A model generated the notes under the pieces. It was given only the letters and a program-made list of their open reading frames with translations. It had not been told where the DNA came from and searched no databases. 64,000 nt of DNA. It comes from Pseudomonadota bacterium (lineage in GTDB: Bacteria > Pseudomonadota > Gammaproteobacteria > Burkholderiales > Burkholderiaceae_C). The stretch is from assembly GCA_020161065.1 (NCBI GenBank), contig JAIUPH010000028.1:248001-312000 (forward strand). Direction: 5' to 3'. This document shows, in pieces, positions 16,679-23,793 of this stretch. The translations under genes were made by a program, and so were the position numbers. Every line of letters begins with the position of its first letter. Position 1 is the first letter of the stretch.

Positions 16679-17455
16679 ATGTCGACCTCAGCACAAGCCC
16701 AGAAGGTCCTGGTCACCGCCGGCGCGGGCGGCATCGGCCGCGCCATCGCGGCGGCTTTCGCGGCGGCGGGCGCGCGGGTGCATGTGTGCGACCTCGATGC
16801 GGCGTCGCTGGATCAGCTGCGCGCCCAGTTGCCAGGGATCACCACCAGCGTCTGCGATGTCGGCGATCGTGCCGCCGTGCAGGCGATGGTGCAGCAGGCC
16901 AGCGAGCAGCTCGGCGGGCTCGACGTGCTGGTGAACAACGCCGGCATCGCCGGCCCGACGGCCAGCGTCGCCGAGCTGGACCCGGCAGCCTGGGAGGCCG
17001 TGCTGCGCGTCAACCTGACGGGCACGTTCACCGTCACGCAGTGCGCGATCCCGCACCTGAAGCGCTCGGCCGCGGCGTCGATCATCGTGATGTCGTCGCT
17101 GGCCGGCCGCTTCGGCTACCCGAACCGCAGCCCCTACTCGACCACCAAGTGGGGCCTGATCGGCTTCACCAAGACGCTGGCGCGGGAACTGGGCCCCTTC
17201 GGCATCCGCGTCAACGCCATCCTGCCGGGCGCCGTCGACGGCCCGCGCCTGCAACAGGTGTTGCAGGGCCGGGCCAGCGCCTCGGGCCGCACGCTGGCGC
17301 AGGAACAGGCGGCGGCGCTGGCCAACCAGTCGATCCAGCGCTTCGTCGACCCGGCCGACATCGCCGCGCTGGCCGTCTTCCTGGCGTCCGAGGCCGGGCG
17401 CTCGATCTCCGGCCAGGCGCTGCCGATCGACGGTGATTCGCAAAGCGCTGCGTGA
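16679..17455 (+). CDS. Short-chain dehydrogenase/reductase
   Basis: 258-residue classical SDR: VLVTAGAGGIGRAIAAAFA (cofactor loop TAGAGGIG, an Ala replacing the usual Gly after Thr), NNAG near 88-91, catalytic Ser in IVMSSLAGRFG and YSTTK (Tyr, Lys), and the closing DGDSQ. The Asp in VCDLDAAS after strand 2 suggests NAD(H) preference. It is 29 bp after the thioesterase, with AGGA before ATG 16679, so probably in one operon. Members like this oxidise alcohols of ring or acyl intermediates, but the substrate is not readable here. Confidence 0.88.
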   Translation: MSTSAQAQKVLVTAGAGGIGRAIAAAFAAAGARVHVCDLDAASLDQLRAQLPGITTSVCDVGDRAAVQAMVQQASEQLGGLDVLVNNAGIAGPTASVAELDPAAWEAVLRVNLTGTFTVTQCAIPHLKRSAAASIIVMSSLAGRFGYPNRSPYSTTKWGLIGFTKTLARELGPFGIRVNAILPGAVDGPRLQQVLQGRASASGRTLAQEQAAALANQSIQRFVDPADIAALAVFLASEAGRSISGQALPIDGDSQSAA

Positions 17456-17462
17456 GTCGCTT

Positions 17463-17483
17463 GGCGGCGCTGCCGGCGCCGCC
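17463..17483. terminator. Hairpin between convergent genes
   Basis: Eight-base arms GGCGGCGC and GCGCCGCC around a 5-nt loop, in the 43-bp gap between the SDR (plus) and the hydrolase (minus), whose stop codons converge. No T run follows on either strand, so it is only a weak candidate for a bidirectional terminator. Confidence 0.35.
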
Positions 17484-17498
17484 GCGCCGTTGCCGGGC

Positions 17499-18731
17499 TT
17501 ACGCCTTGCCGCGCACCATGTCGAGCAGGCGGCCGACGATGCGCTCGCCATCGGCGCGCAGGCCGTTGTGCGCGTACTCGTTGGTGATCCACGCCCGCAG
17601 CCCCCGCACGCGCAGCGCGGTGTCATCGGCCAGCGCGCGCTCGACGTAGAGGTCGTCGACGTACACCGTGGCGGCCACCGGCACCTCGTTGCGGGCCAGC
17701 CGGTCGGGGTCGTACAAGCGCGGCCAGCGGTGCTCGGCCAGCAACTGCGCGGCCTCGCGCTGGGCGTGCAGGCCCGCGTAGTCGCTCCACATCCAGGGGA
17801 AGACATGCTCGGCGCCCAGCAGGTCGCCGCTCACCGCGTCTTCGGGGGCCAGGCGGTGCGCCGACCAGCGGGTGGCCACGCCGTCGGCATACGAAGACTC
17901 GTGCAGCGTCGCGTAGATCGGGTTGCGCTCCCACGCCGAGGCGGCCTGCGCATCCCACAGGAAAGCCGGTGACGCGAACGGCAGCTCCAGCAGCTGGTGC
18001 AGCCGTTCGAACCCGGCGCTGTCGCCCAGCCACATGCCGGCCTGGCGGAAGCGGCGCGCCGTCAGGCGGTCGCCGGTGGGCAGGCGGATGTCCTCGTCGT
18101 CCAGCCGGCGCAGGACGTTGCGCAAGCGATCGCGGTCGCCCGGGTAGCGCGCGTGGTAGCGCTGGTTGGCTTCGCGCGTGCGCGCCCAGGTGGCGGCGTA
18201 GACCTCGTCGACCGAGCGGCCCGTCACCGGCGCCAGGCCGCCGGTGATCAGCACTTCGCGCAGGCCCTCGGGGGCCAGCGACAGGTAGGTCAGCGAGGTG
18301 AAGCCGCCGAAGCTCTGGCCGAGCAGGCTCCAACGCGGCACGCCCAGTTCGGCGCGGATCAGCTCGAGGTCGCGCACGATCGAGTCGGCGCGAAAGTGCG
18401 TGAGGTACTCGGCCTGATCGGCCGGCGTGGCGCCGGGAATGACCGCGCCCACCGGCGTGGAGCGACCGGTGCCGCGCTGGTCCAGCAGCAGCACCCGGAA
18501 GTCGGCCAGCGCCCGTGCCAGCCAGCCGGCGGGCGGGCTGGTGGGGCGCGTGGCCTCGAAGCCGGGGCCGCCCTGCAGGAAGACGAGGTAGGGCCGCTCG
18601 CGCCCGTCGGGCGCCGCCACCTCGCGGGTGAACACGGTGATGGGGCCGCGCGACGGGTCGCCATGCACCAGCGGCACGCGGTGCTCGCGCTCGGTCAACA
18701 CGGCGCCGGGGATGAGGTAGGTGGTGCTCAT
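17499..18731 (-). CDS. Alpha/beta hydrolase, proline iminopeptidase-like (peptidase S33)
   Basis: 410 residues. The oxyanion segment FLQGGPGFEATR (near residue 55), DQRGTGRSTP (near 90), nucleophile elbow LLGQSFGGFTSL (Ser near 145) and a C-terminal ITNEYAHNGLR with a candidate catalytic His identify an S33 peptidase that releases N-terminal residues such as proline from small peptides. No signal peptide, so cytoplasmic. ATG 18731 is chosen because it begins the conserved STTYLIPG strand; the longer frame adds Arg-rich sequence. It is convergent with the SDR and divergent from the glutaminase. Confidence 0.87.
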   Translation of the reverse strand: MSTTYLIPGAVLTEREHRVPLVHGDPSRGPITVFTREVAAPDGRERPYLVFLQGGPGFEATRPTSPPAGWLARALADFRVLLLDQRGTGRSTPVGAVIPGATPADQAEYLTHFRADSIVRDLELIRAELGVPRWSLLGQSFGGFTSLTYLSLAPEGLREVLITGGLAPVTGRSVDEVYAATWARTREANQRYHARYPGDRDRLRNVLRRLDDEDIRLPTGDRLTARRFRQAGMWLGDSAGFERLHQLLELPFASPAFLWDAQAASAWERNPIYATLHESSYADGVATRWSAHRLAPEDAVSGDLLGAEHVFPWMWSDYAGLHAQREAAQLLAEHRWPRLYDPDRLARNEVPVAATVYVDDLYVERALADDTALRVRGLRAWITNEYAHNGLRADGERIVGRLLDMVRGKA

Positions 18732-18886
18732 GGCGACACGATACCCGCGGCGGCGGCGCAACCGCAACGAGCGCGGCGCATGCGGCGACCGGCCGCACGC
18801 TGGCGCATACCATCGCTCGTGTATGGCGCGGCCGCCGACACCGATGTCGCCGCCGCGCCATCGACCGCTGACGCTGAAGGTGCCGC

Positions 18887-19813
18887 TTGAACTTCGCTGC
18901 CATCGTCCACGACATCGCCGAGGCCCTGCGCCCGCAGGCGGGCCAGCAAGGCCACGTCGCGACCTACATCCCCGCGCTGGCGCGCGTGCCGGCCGATCGC
19001 TTCGGCATCGCGCTGCACACGGTCGACGGCATCGAGGCCGGCGCCGGCGACTGCGACATGGCGTTCTCCATCCAAAGCGTTTCCAAAGTCTTCTCGCTGA
19101 CGATGAGTTTGCAGGCCATCGGCGACGCGTTGTGGCAGCGCGTCGGCCGCGAGCCTTCGGGCAACCCCTTCAATTCGCTGGTGCAGCTGGAAAGCGAGCA
19201 CGGCAAGCCGCGCAACCCGTTCATCAACGCCGGCGCCATCGTCGTCGCCGACGTGCTGCTCGGCCTGGGCCGCACCAGCGCCGACCTGGTGGCGATGCTG
19301 TCCGACCTGTGCGGCGAAGCGGTCGACATCGACGAGGAAGTGGCCGCGTCCGAGGCCGAGACGGGCTTTCGCAACCGCGCGCTGGCCAACTTCATGAAGA
19401 GCTTCGGCGGCATCGAGAACGACATCGCCGCCGTGCTAGACCTGTACTTTCGCCAGTGCTCGATCCGCATGAACTGCCGCCAGCTCGCGCGCGCCGCCGG
19501 CTACCTGTGCAGCGATGGCGCGCACCCCTTGTCCAGCCGCGGCGGCGCGCGGCCCGCGCTCGTCAACGAGCGGCTCACCCGCCGCGTCAACGCGCTGATG
19601 CTGACCTGCGGCACGTACGACATGGCCGGCGAGTTCGCCTACCGGATCGGCCTGCCGTGCAAGAGCGGCGTCGGCGGCGGCATCATCGCCGTCGTGCCCG
19701 ACCGCCTGACGCTGGCCGTCTGGTCGCCGGCGCTGGACGAAAGCGGCAATTCGTGGCTCGGCATGAAGGCGTTGGAGATGTTCGTCGCGCGCACGGGGTT
19801 GTCGGTGTTTTGA
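18887..19813 (+). CDS. glsA: Glutaminase
   Basis: 308 residues, the normal size for bacterial GlsA, which hydrolyses L-glutamine to glutamate and ammonia. The beta-lactamase-like catalytic motif S-x-x-K is seen in FSIQSVSKVFSLT (near residues 61-73), followed by NPFINAGAIV, the ETGFRNRALANFM segment and the C-terminal Gly-rich KSGVGGGIIAVVP, all diagnostic. Start is a TTG at 18887 (MNFAAIVHDI) with AAGG about 8 nt upstream; no in-frame ATG precedes the conserved region. It is a single-gene unit, divergent from the hydrolase and ending at the edge of a lower-GC island. Confidence 0.93.
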   Translation: MNFAAIVHDIAEALRPQAGQQGHVATYIPALARVPADRFGIALHTVDGIEAGAGDCDMAFSIQSVSKVFSLTMSLQAIGDALWQRVGREPSGNPFNSLVQLESEHGKPRNPFINAGAIVVADVLLGLGRTSADLVAMLSDLCGEAVDIDEEVAASEAETGFRNRALANFMKSFGGIENDIAAVLDLYFRQCSIRMNCRQLARAAGYLCSDGAHPLSSRGGARPALVNERLTRRVNALMLTCGTYDMAGEFAYRIGLPCKSGVGGGIIAVVPDRLTLAVWSPALDESGNSWLGMKALEMFVARTGLSVF

Positions 19814-20186
19814 TCCGGGCGCTTGGTGGCGGGCGTGTCGCGATGTCCATCCGCTGTGCGGCACGCAGACGAGGATCGCGGTCTTGCACAGGCCAGCACT
19901 CCTGATCCGGCGCTTTGGACTGGTTGCGGTCATTCGGCCGGCGCGCATGTGGGACAGCAAACGACCCATAGCCGCCTTCGACCCCTTGCATTCAGCAGCC
20001 GAAATGCCGACCTTTGCTAGCGACAAGAGCTGCGGCGAGCCAATGAGGGCGCAGTTCCGGGACAGTTACGTAGGACAGCGACAATGCCGCCGAGCGACCA
20101 CCACGACGTACCCTCGCTTGCCGAATGCCGACACACAGCCGCCTGATAAAATGACGTTTACGTTGGCATCGACGAAGAGGCAAGTC
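19814..20186. other. 373-bp left flank of the low-GC island, no supported gene
   Basis: Only short frames occur (65-107 codons), without a ribosome-binding site or recognisable product. The stretch from about 19950 to 20150 has several short protein-like phrases in different frames and may be a decayed remnant. I see no inverted-repeat ends, tRNA gene or transposase in it. Confidence 0.5.
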
Positions 20187-21011
20187 TCAGGGAACGCGAG
20201 TGAGTAGCTTAAGGTACTGCTTGTCCAGAGGAAATATCAGATTCCCGCCTTGCAGCATGCCGTGAAGACTGAGATTTCCCTTCTCGTAGGAGCCTCCCGG
20301 GAGCTTCGTTCCCGCCCAAGTTCGTGCCACCTCGAGGGAGTCGGCCATAGCCATGAACTTGATGGACCTTCCACTTGCTGTGTAGTCCAGCCCGAACCGC
20401 CGACCGCGCGGGCCGTCGAGTAGCGCCGGTTTGATCACGCGCTTTAGCCAACCCTCCCAATCCTTTTCGCTTTTCGCAATTTGCACGGGAGACCATGCAT
20501 AGAAGTTGAGCGTCTGCGGGGCACACACGCTCTCACATGCGAGGAGCTCGCGAATGGCCCTCAGCGCCAGAGCACGTCCCTCGCCATCCAGCGATCCCAC
20601 ACTACACGCGCGCAGCTCGAGCCTGCCGAATCGCTTCGCCCTGACCTTCTCGAACAACTGCATCAGCTCCCGAAGCGTCGGCACGGCGATCTTCAGGAGT
20701 TCGGCAGCTCGCTCGAGCGATGTGGTCTTGACGAAAAGTTCCTTGAACGAGACGAGTGCTTGGTCTAGGAAGAGGGTGTTTGCGCCCGGCACTAGCGGGA
20801 TCTCGAGGCCGCTCCCCTCTCCGTGACACACGATCCCGATGTCTCGTTCCGAGCTGGCGACGATAGTCCTGAGCAACTTCGACAAAGTCATGTCCGTCCA
20901 CGCCTCCGCAGCTGTCACCGACAGCATCGTAGGGACGGGCAGCGAGGGTTCCTGTTTGAAAGTCCTGTAGTACGGCGCGGCCTCGGGATGCTGATAGCAA
21001 TAGAACTTCAT
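20187..21011 (-). CDS. Hypothetical protein, possible caspase-like (clan CD) fold
   Basis: 274 residues, not recognised. Seen: a hydrophobic strand ending in a His-Gly step (DIGIVCHGEGSG, near residue 70) and, about 73 residues later, another strand ending in Ala-Cys (RLELRACSVGSL). This His-Gly...Ala-Cys order is the layout of caspase-like peptidases and DUF4347-type domains; that match is inference. The C-terminal half is mixed, with YAWSPVQIAKSEKDWEGWLKR and no membrane segment or signal peptide. ATG 21011 is chosen for the MKFYCYQHPE start; a longer frame opens at 21080 but would overlap the upstream gene. It follows that 716-residue gene by 40 bp, probably in one operon. Base composition is clearly lower in GC than the neighbours: 31 of 60 bases are G or C at 20461-20520. 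Confidence 0.75.
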   Translation of the reverse strand: MKFYCYQHPEAAPYYRTFKQEPSLPVPTMLSVTAAEAWTDMTLSKLLRTIVASSERDIGIVCHGEGSGLEIPLVPGANTLFLDQALVSFKELFVKTTSLERAAELLKIAVPTLRELMQLFEKVRAKRFGRLELRACSVGSLDGEGRALALRAIRELLACESVCAPQTLNFYAWSPVQIAKSEKDWEGWLKRVIKPALLDGPRGRRFGLDYTASGRSIKFMAMADSLEVARTWAGTKLPGGSYEKGNLSLHGMLQGGNLIFPLDKQYLKLLTRVP

Positions 21012-21051
21012 CGCCGGTGTAGCTTTGTTGATCGTGATCGGGTTCCGATGC

Positions 21052-23202
21052 TCAGAGTACCGGTCGGCCGAACATCGCATTCACTGTCTGTGCGAAACTC
21101 GGTTGCGCCGATACGTTGGCGAGGACGCACGCTCCGGCCACCGCTTCGAGATGCGTACCGTCACAGGGGACTTCGACGGTGTCCACGGTGCCGTTCGGGG
21201 CCGTAGGCACGGGGGCCGCGGCGCCTAGGATACGGCCGATCGTCTGGACATCCTGCGCGCTAAGCGTCGCGAAGCCTGGAATGACTATGGCCCGTTTGCT
21301 GATGAAGGCCCGGTCAGGGTCGAACGCCGTCACGTCGAAGTTGAACGAGAACTCGACGTTTTCGAGTGCTTGGCGAGCGAACTGAGCGATGGACTCCCCG
21401 TTGGTAATGCGTGACACGTACTCCAGGAACTGCGACGTGTAGTATTCGCTGTAGATGTTCAGGTGGCCAATGAGCCGGTTCAAGGCAAAGACGTCCTGGT
21501 TATGTGCGGAAATGGCCGCCGCATCCGCACCGGCGGGTTCGACCAGTGGGCGCACAATTTCGCGCGTCATGGCCAGGAAGCCGGGGACCCGTCGGAAGAC
21601 CTCGGTGTAATTGCGACTGCTCATCATTGCGTGCAACTCGTCGCTCTTCAACGGGTCCGGGTACAGCAGCTTCCATTGCGCGCTGAGGTCCGCCGACAGC
21701 GCGTTCGCGAGCAGGATGGCACTGATGTCCTTGTCCAGAATCGGAATGAGCGGCGAGGCCGCATTCGACGAGTCGCTCAGCACGGATTCGCGGACGATGG
21801 CATTGAAAAACGCCAGCGTCGCGAATAACGCCGATGCCTTGGTCCGCACCGCGGTATCGAAGCCGGACGACCAGCGCACCTTCTGTTCGTTTTCCAAGAA
21901 GTCCTTTGCCGCACTCACCGCGGCTTCCGCCGTGAGGGACGCTCCGCCGGTCAGGACGCCAAGCACGATCTGCCAGGTTGACAAGCCCCCTTCGCTGCCG
22001 GAAGCCCTGGCGTCCCGCGTGGCGAATGACTCCAGAGGATCGTTTTGATCCATGCCCGCGTTCGCAGGGTCCTGATCCGTCGGCAGACTCAGGATGTTGG
22101 CCGGCGTCCGCGCCGCGCCGCCCTTTAGATTGAAAAGGTAGTTCAGCGCCATCTTGGACATCAGCAAGGCGGTGTCGCGGGCACCGGATTGCACCACCGG
22201 CTTGGCGCCCTGGACCGCGCTCATGAGGTTGTCGGCCATCGACGGCTCCAGCAGCGCCTGCTGAAGGAAGCTCACATGGTTCAAGATGAAGTCACCGTCG
22301 AAGATCATCGAGGCGAAGCGGATGACGATGGCTGCGCGCTGGTCGGTCAGGTCCGTACGCACGGAGTAGTTCTTGAGCAATTGAAATACGTTAACCGCAA
22401 GAGTGCGATCGCTGTAAGGGTTGCGCAGTACACGTGTCATCCGACTCTGCGTGAATGTCTCCGTCACACCGCGGACCGTCACGCTGTGCAGCATCTTCAA
22501 GTTCTTCGCAGACCTTCGTGTGGCCTCGGAGACATGATTGATGGTCTGTTGGTTGCTCTCGGTCACGCTCTTCGCGTAGCCGGCGCTGATACTGGCCGAG
22601 GCGTAGCCCACGTTCACAGACGCCGTACCGTCCACGTGCCAGTTCTCGGTCTTGCTGGCGGAGCGCACGACGTTGACCGCTTCCTTGTCAGAAGTCGTAC
22701 TCTCGTCAGAGGTGACGGATTCCGTGGAATCCATCGCCGACTGATCGAGCACTTTTCTCTGCGACGTCAGCACCTCCACGGTGAGCTGTTCCAGCGGGGC
22801 CAATGCGACCGTAGTCGCAAGGTCGCCGATGGTGACGTCGAGCAGATTCCATGACTGCGCGAACCGGGCGTCGATACCGAAGTGGATGCCCTGCAGCGTG
22901 TAGTTTGTCCCTGACAACGGAACCGCCGAAGCCACGACGTCATTCACGAACGACGCCGAATGGGCCGCATCGCCAGCTTCGACAAGCAGGATTGGACGCC
23001 TCAACTGCAATTCAAATACCGGACCAGAACGCAGTGCCGGCGGCGAGCACACCAGCAGTTGTTGCGTCGGGGGTTGTTGCCCGGACGGGTTGTTCGGAGC
23101 GGTGACGCTCGGCAGCGTCAGTTGAGGTTTGACGACGGTGGTACCAGGGGGCAGTTTGACCGCGGTCGGTTTGGCCACTGTCCTCACGGCTTTCGTTGCC
23201 AT
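21052..23202 (-). CDS. Hypothetical 716-residue protein of the low-GC island
   Basis: Not recognised. The N-terminus (about 1-50) is Pro/Thr/Val-rich. Residues about 160-250 form a Ser/Thr/Glu-rich, probably coiled or extended region (STESVTSDESTTSDKEAVN, YAKSVTESNQQTINHVSEAT). This leads into a conserved-looking patch, TRVLRNPYSDRTLAVNVFQL, near 265-285. A Gly/Ala-rich hydrophobic stretch (STWQIVLGVLTGGASLTAEA) lies near residue 425 and could contact a membrane; the rest looks helical. There is no signal peptide. The ATG at 23202 (MATKAVRTV) has GGAG about 11 nt upstream; an upstream in-frame ATG at 23223 lacks one. It is the first gene of the two-gene island unit and shares its lower GC. 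A structural protein, toxin or sensor are all open. Confidence 0.78.
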   Translation of the reverse strand: MATKAVRTVAKPTAVKLPPGTTVVKPQLTLPSVTAPNNPSGQQPPTQQLLVCSPPALRSGPVFELQLRRPILLVEAGDAAHSASFVNDVVASAVPLSGTNYTLQGIHFGIDARFAQSWNLLDVTIGDLATTVALAPLEQLTVEVLTSQRKVLDQSAMDSTESVTSDESTTSDKEAVNVVRSASKTENWHVDGTASVNVGYASASISAGYAKSVTESNQQTINHVSEATRRSAKNLKMLHSVTVRGVTETFTQSRMTRVLRNPYSDRTLAVNVFQLLKNYSVRTDLTDQRAAIVIRFASMIFDGDFILNHVSFLQQALLEPSMADNLMSAVQGAKPVVQSGARDTALLMSKMALNYLFNLKGGAARTPANILSLPTDQDPANAGMDQNDPLESFATRDARASGSEGGLSTWQIVLGVLTGGASLTAEAAVSAAKDFLENEQKVRWSSGFDTAVRTKASALFATLAFFNAIVRESVLSDSSNAASPLIPILDKDISAILLANALSADLSAQWKLLYPDPLKSDELHAMMSSRNYTEVFRRVPGFLAMTREIVRPLVEPAGADAAAISAHNQDVFALNRLIGHLNIYSEYYTSQFLEYVSRITNGESIAQFARQALENVEFSFNFDVTAFDPDRAFISKRAIVIPGFATLSAQDVQTIGRILGAAAPVPTAPNGTVDTVEVPCDGTHLEAVAGACVLANVSAQPSFAQTVNAMFGRPVL

Positions 23203-23793
23203 ATCCCAGCTCCGTTGTGGCAAAGGGGACGCGCCGAGCCAAAAAGATCGACAGACAAGGTCGGACCGTGAGGGCAGTTGGAGGACTTGTCAACCCCTAC
23301 GTGGCCATGTTGTCCTTGCCGGCCGCAAGACTAGAGCCGGCTGCGACTACAACCTCTAATCACTACCGTGACAGGCGGCGCGTGGCCGAGCTTCACCTGC
23401 ATTGCCACACTCTCCTCGAACTCGGCTTGCGGAACCCCGCACTGGTACCCAAGGTCCTTTTGTGACCCGCGACCGCATGCGCCGGCATCGACCTGCATCA
23501 GATTGTGCAACCCAACGCTAGAGAAATTGTTTGGATGCCGCAAAGCCGCCTTTGGCTTACGGCTGCCACTGGCCGAACCTGCATATCGTCCGTCTACTGA
23601 CGAACGGCGGGTCTCGCTGCATTGCCGACACCTAAATCCGCCAGGCGATCATCGCTTTCGGATCGCCGGCGACCTTTCGAACGACGCCATGACGCCGCGC
23701 CGCGCCGCACCGTCTTCGCCACCCAGCGCGGCGCGACGCAAGCACTGCGCAACGGCGCTGCTGCCCTCGCTCTTTTGCGACGACACGCACCCC
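23203..23793. other. 591-bp right flank of the island, no supported gene
   Basis: Composition is still lower in GC than the chromosome-like DNA that resumes at 23794. A 70-codon minus-strand frame (23331-23543) is the longest tidy candidate, but it has no recognisable domain or clear ribosome-binding site. This stretch should contain the promoter of the two-gene island unit; I could not pick a convincing -35/-10 pair. No repeat ends or tRNA. Confidence 0.5.

Noticed and set aside
19884-20207. 107-codon plus-strand frame in the island's left flank
   Set aside because: No ribosome-binding site, no domain, and it runs into the stop region of the neighbouring gene. Possibly a decayed remnant, but not a gene I can support.
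21012-21080. Longer start of the small island protein at 21080
   Set aside because: It would overlap the end of the upstream gene and has no better ribosome-binding site than 21011.
23331-23543. 70-codon minus-strand frame in the right flank of the island
   Set aside because: No recognisable domain or start signal, and composition does not stand out. Recorded in the gap entry only.
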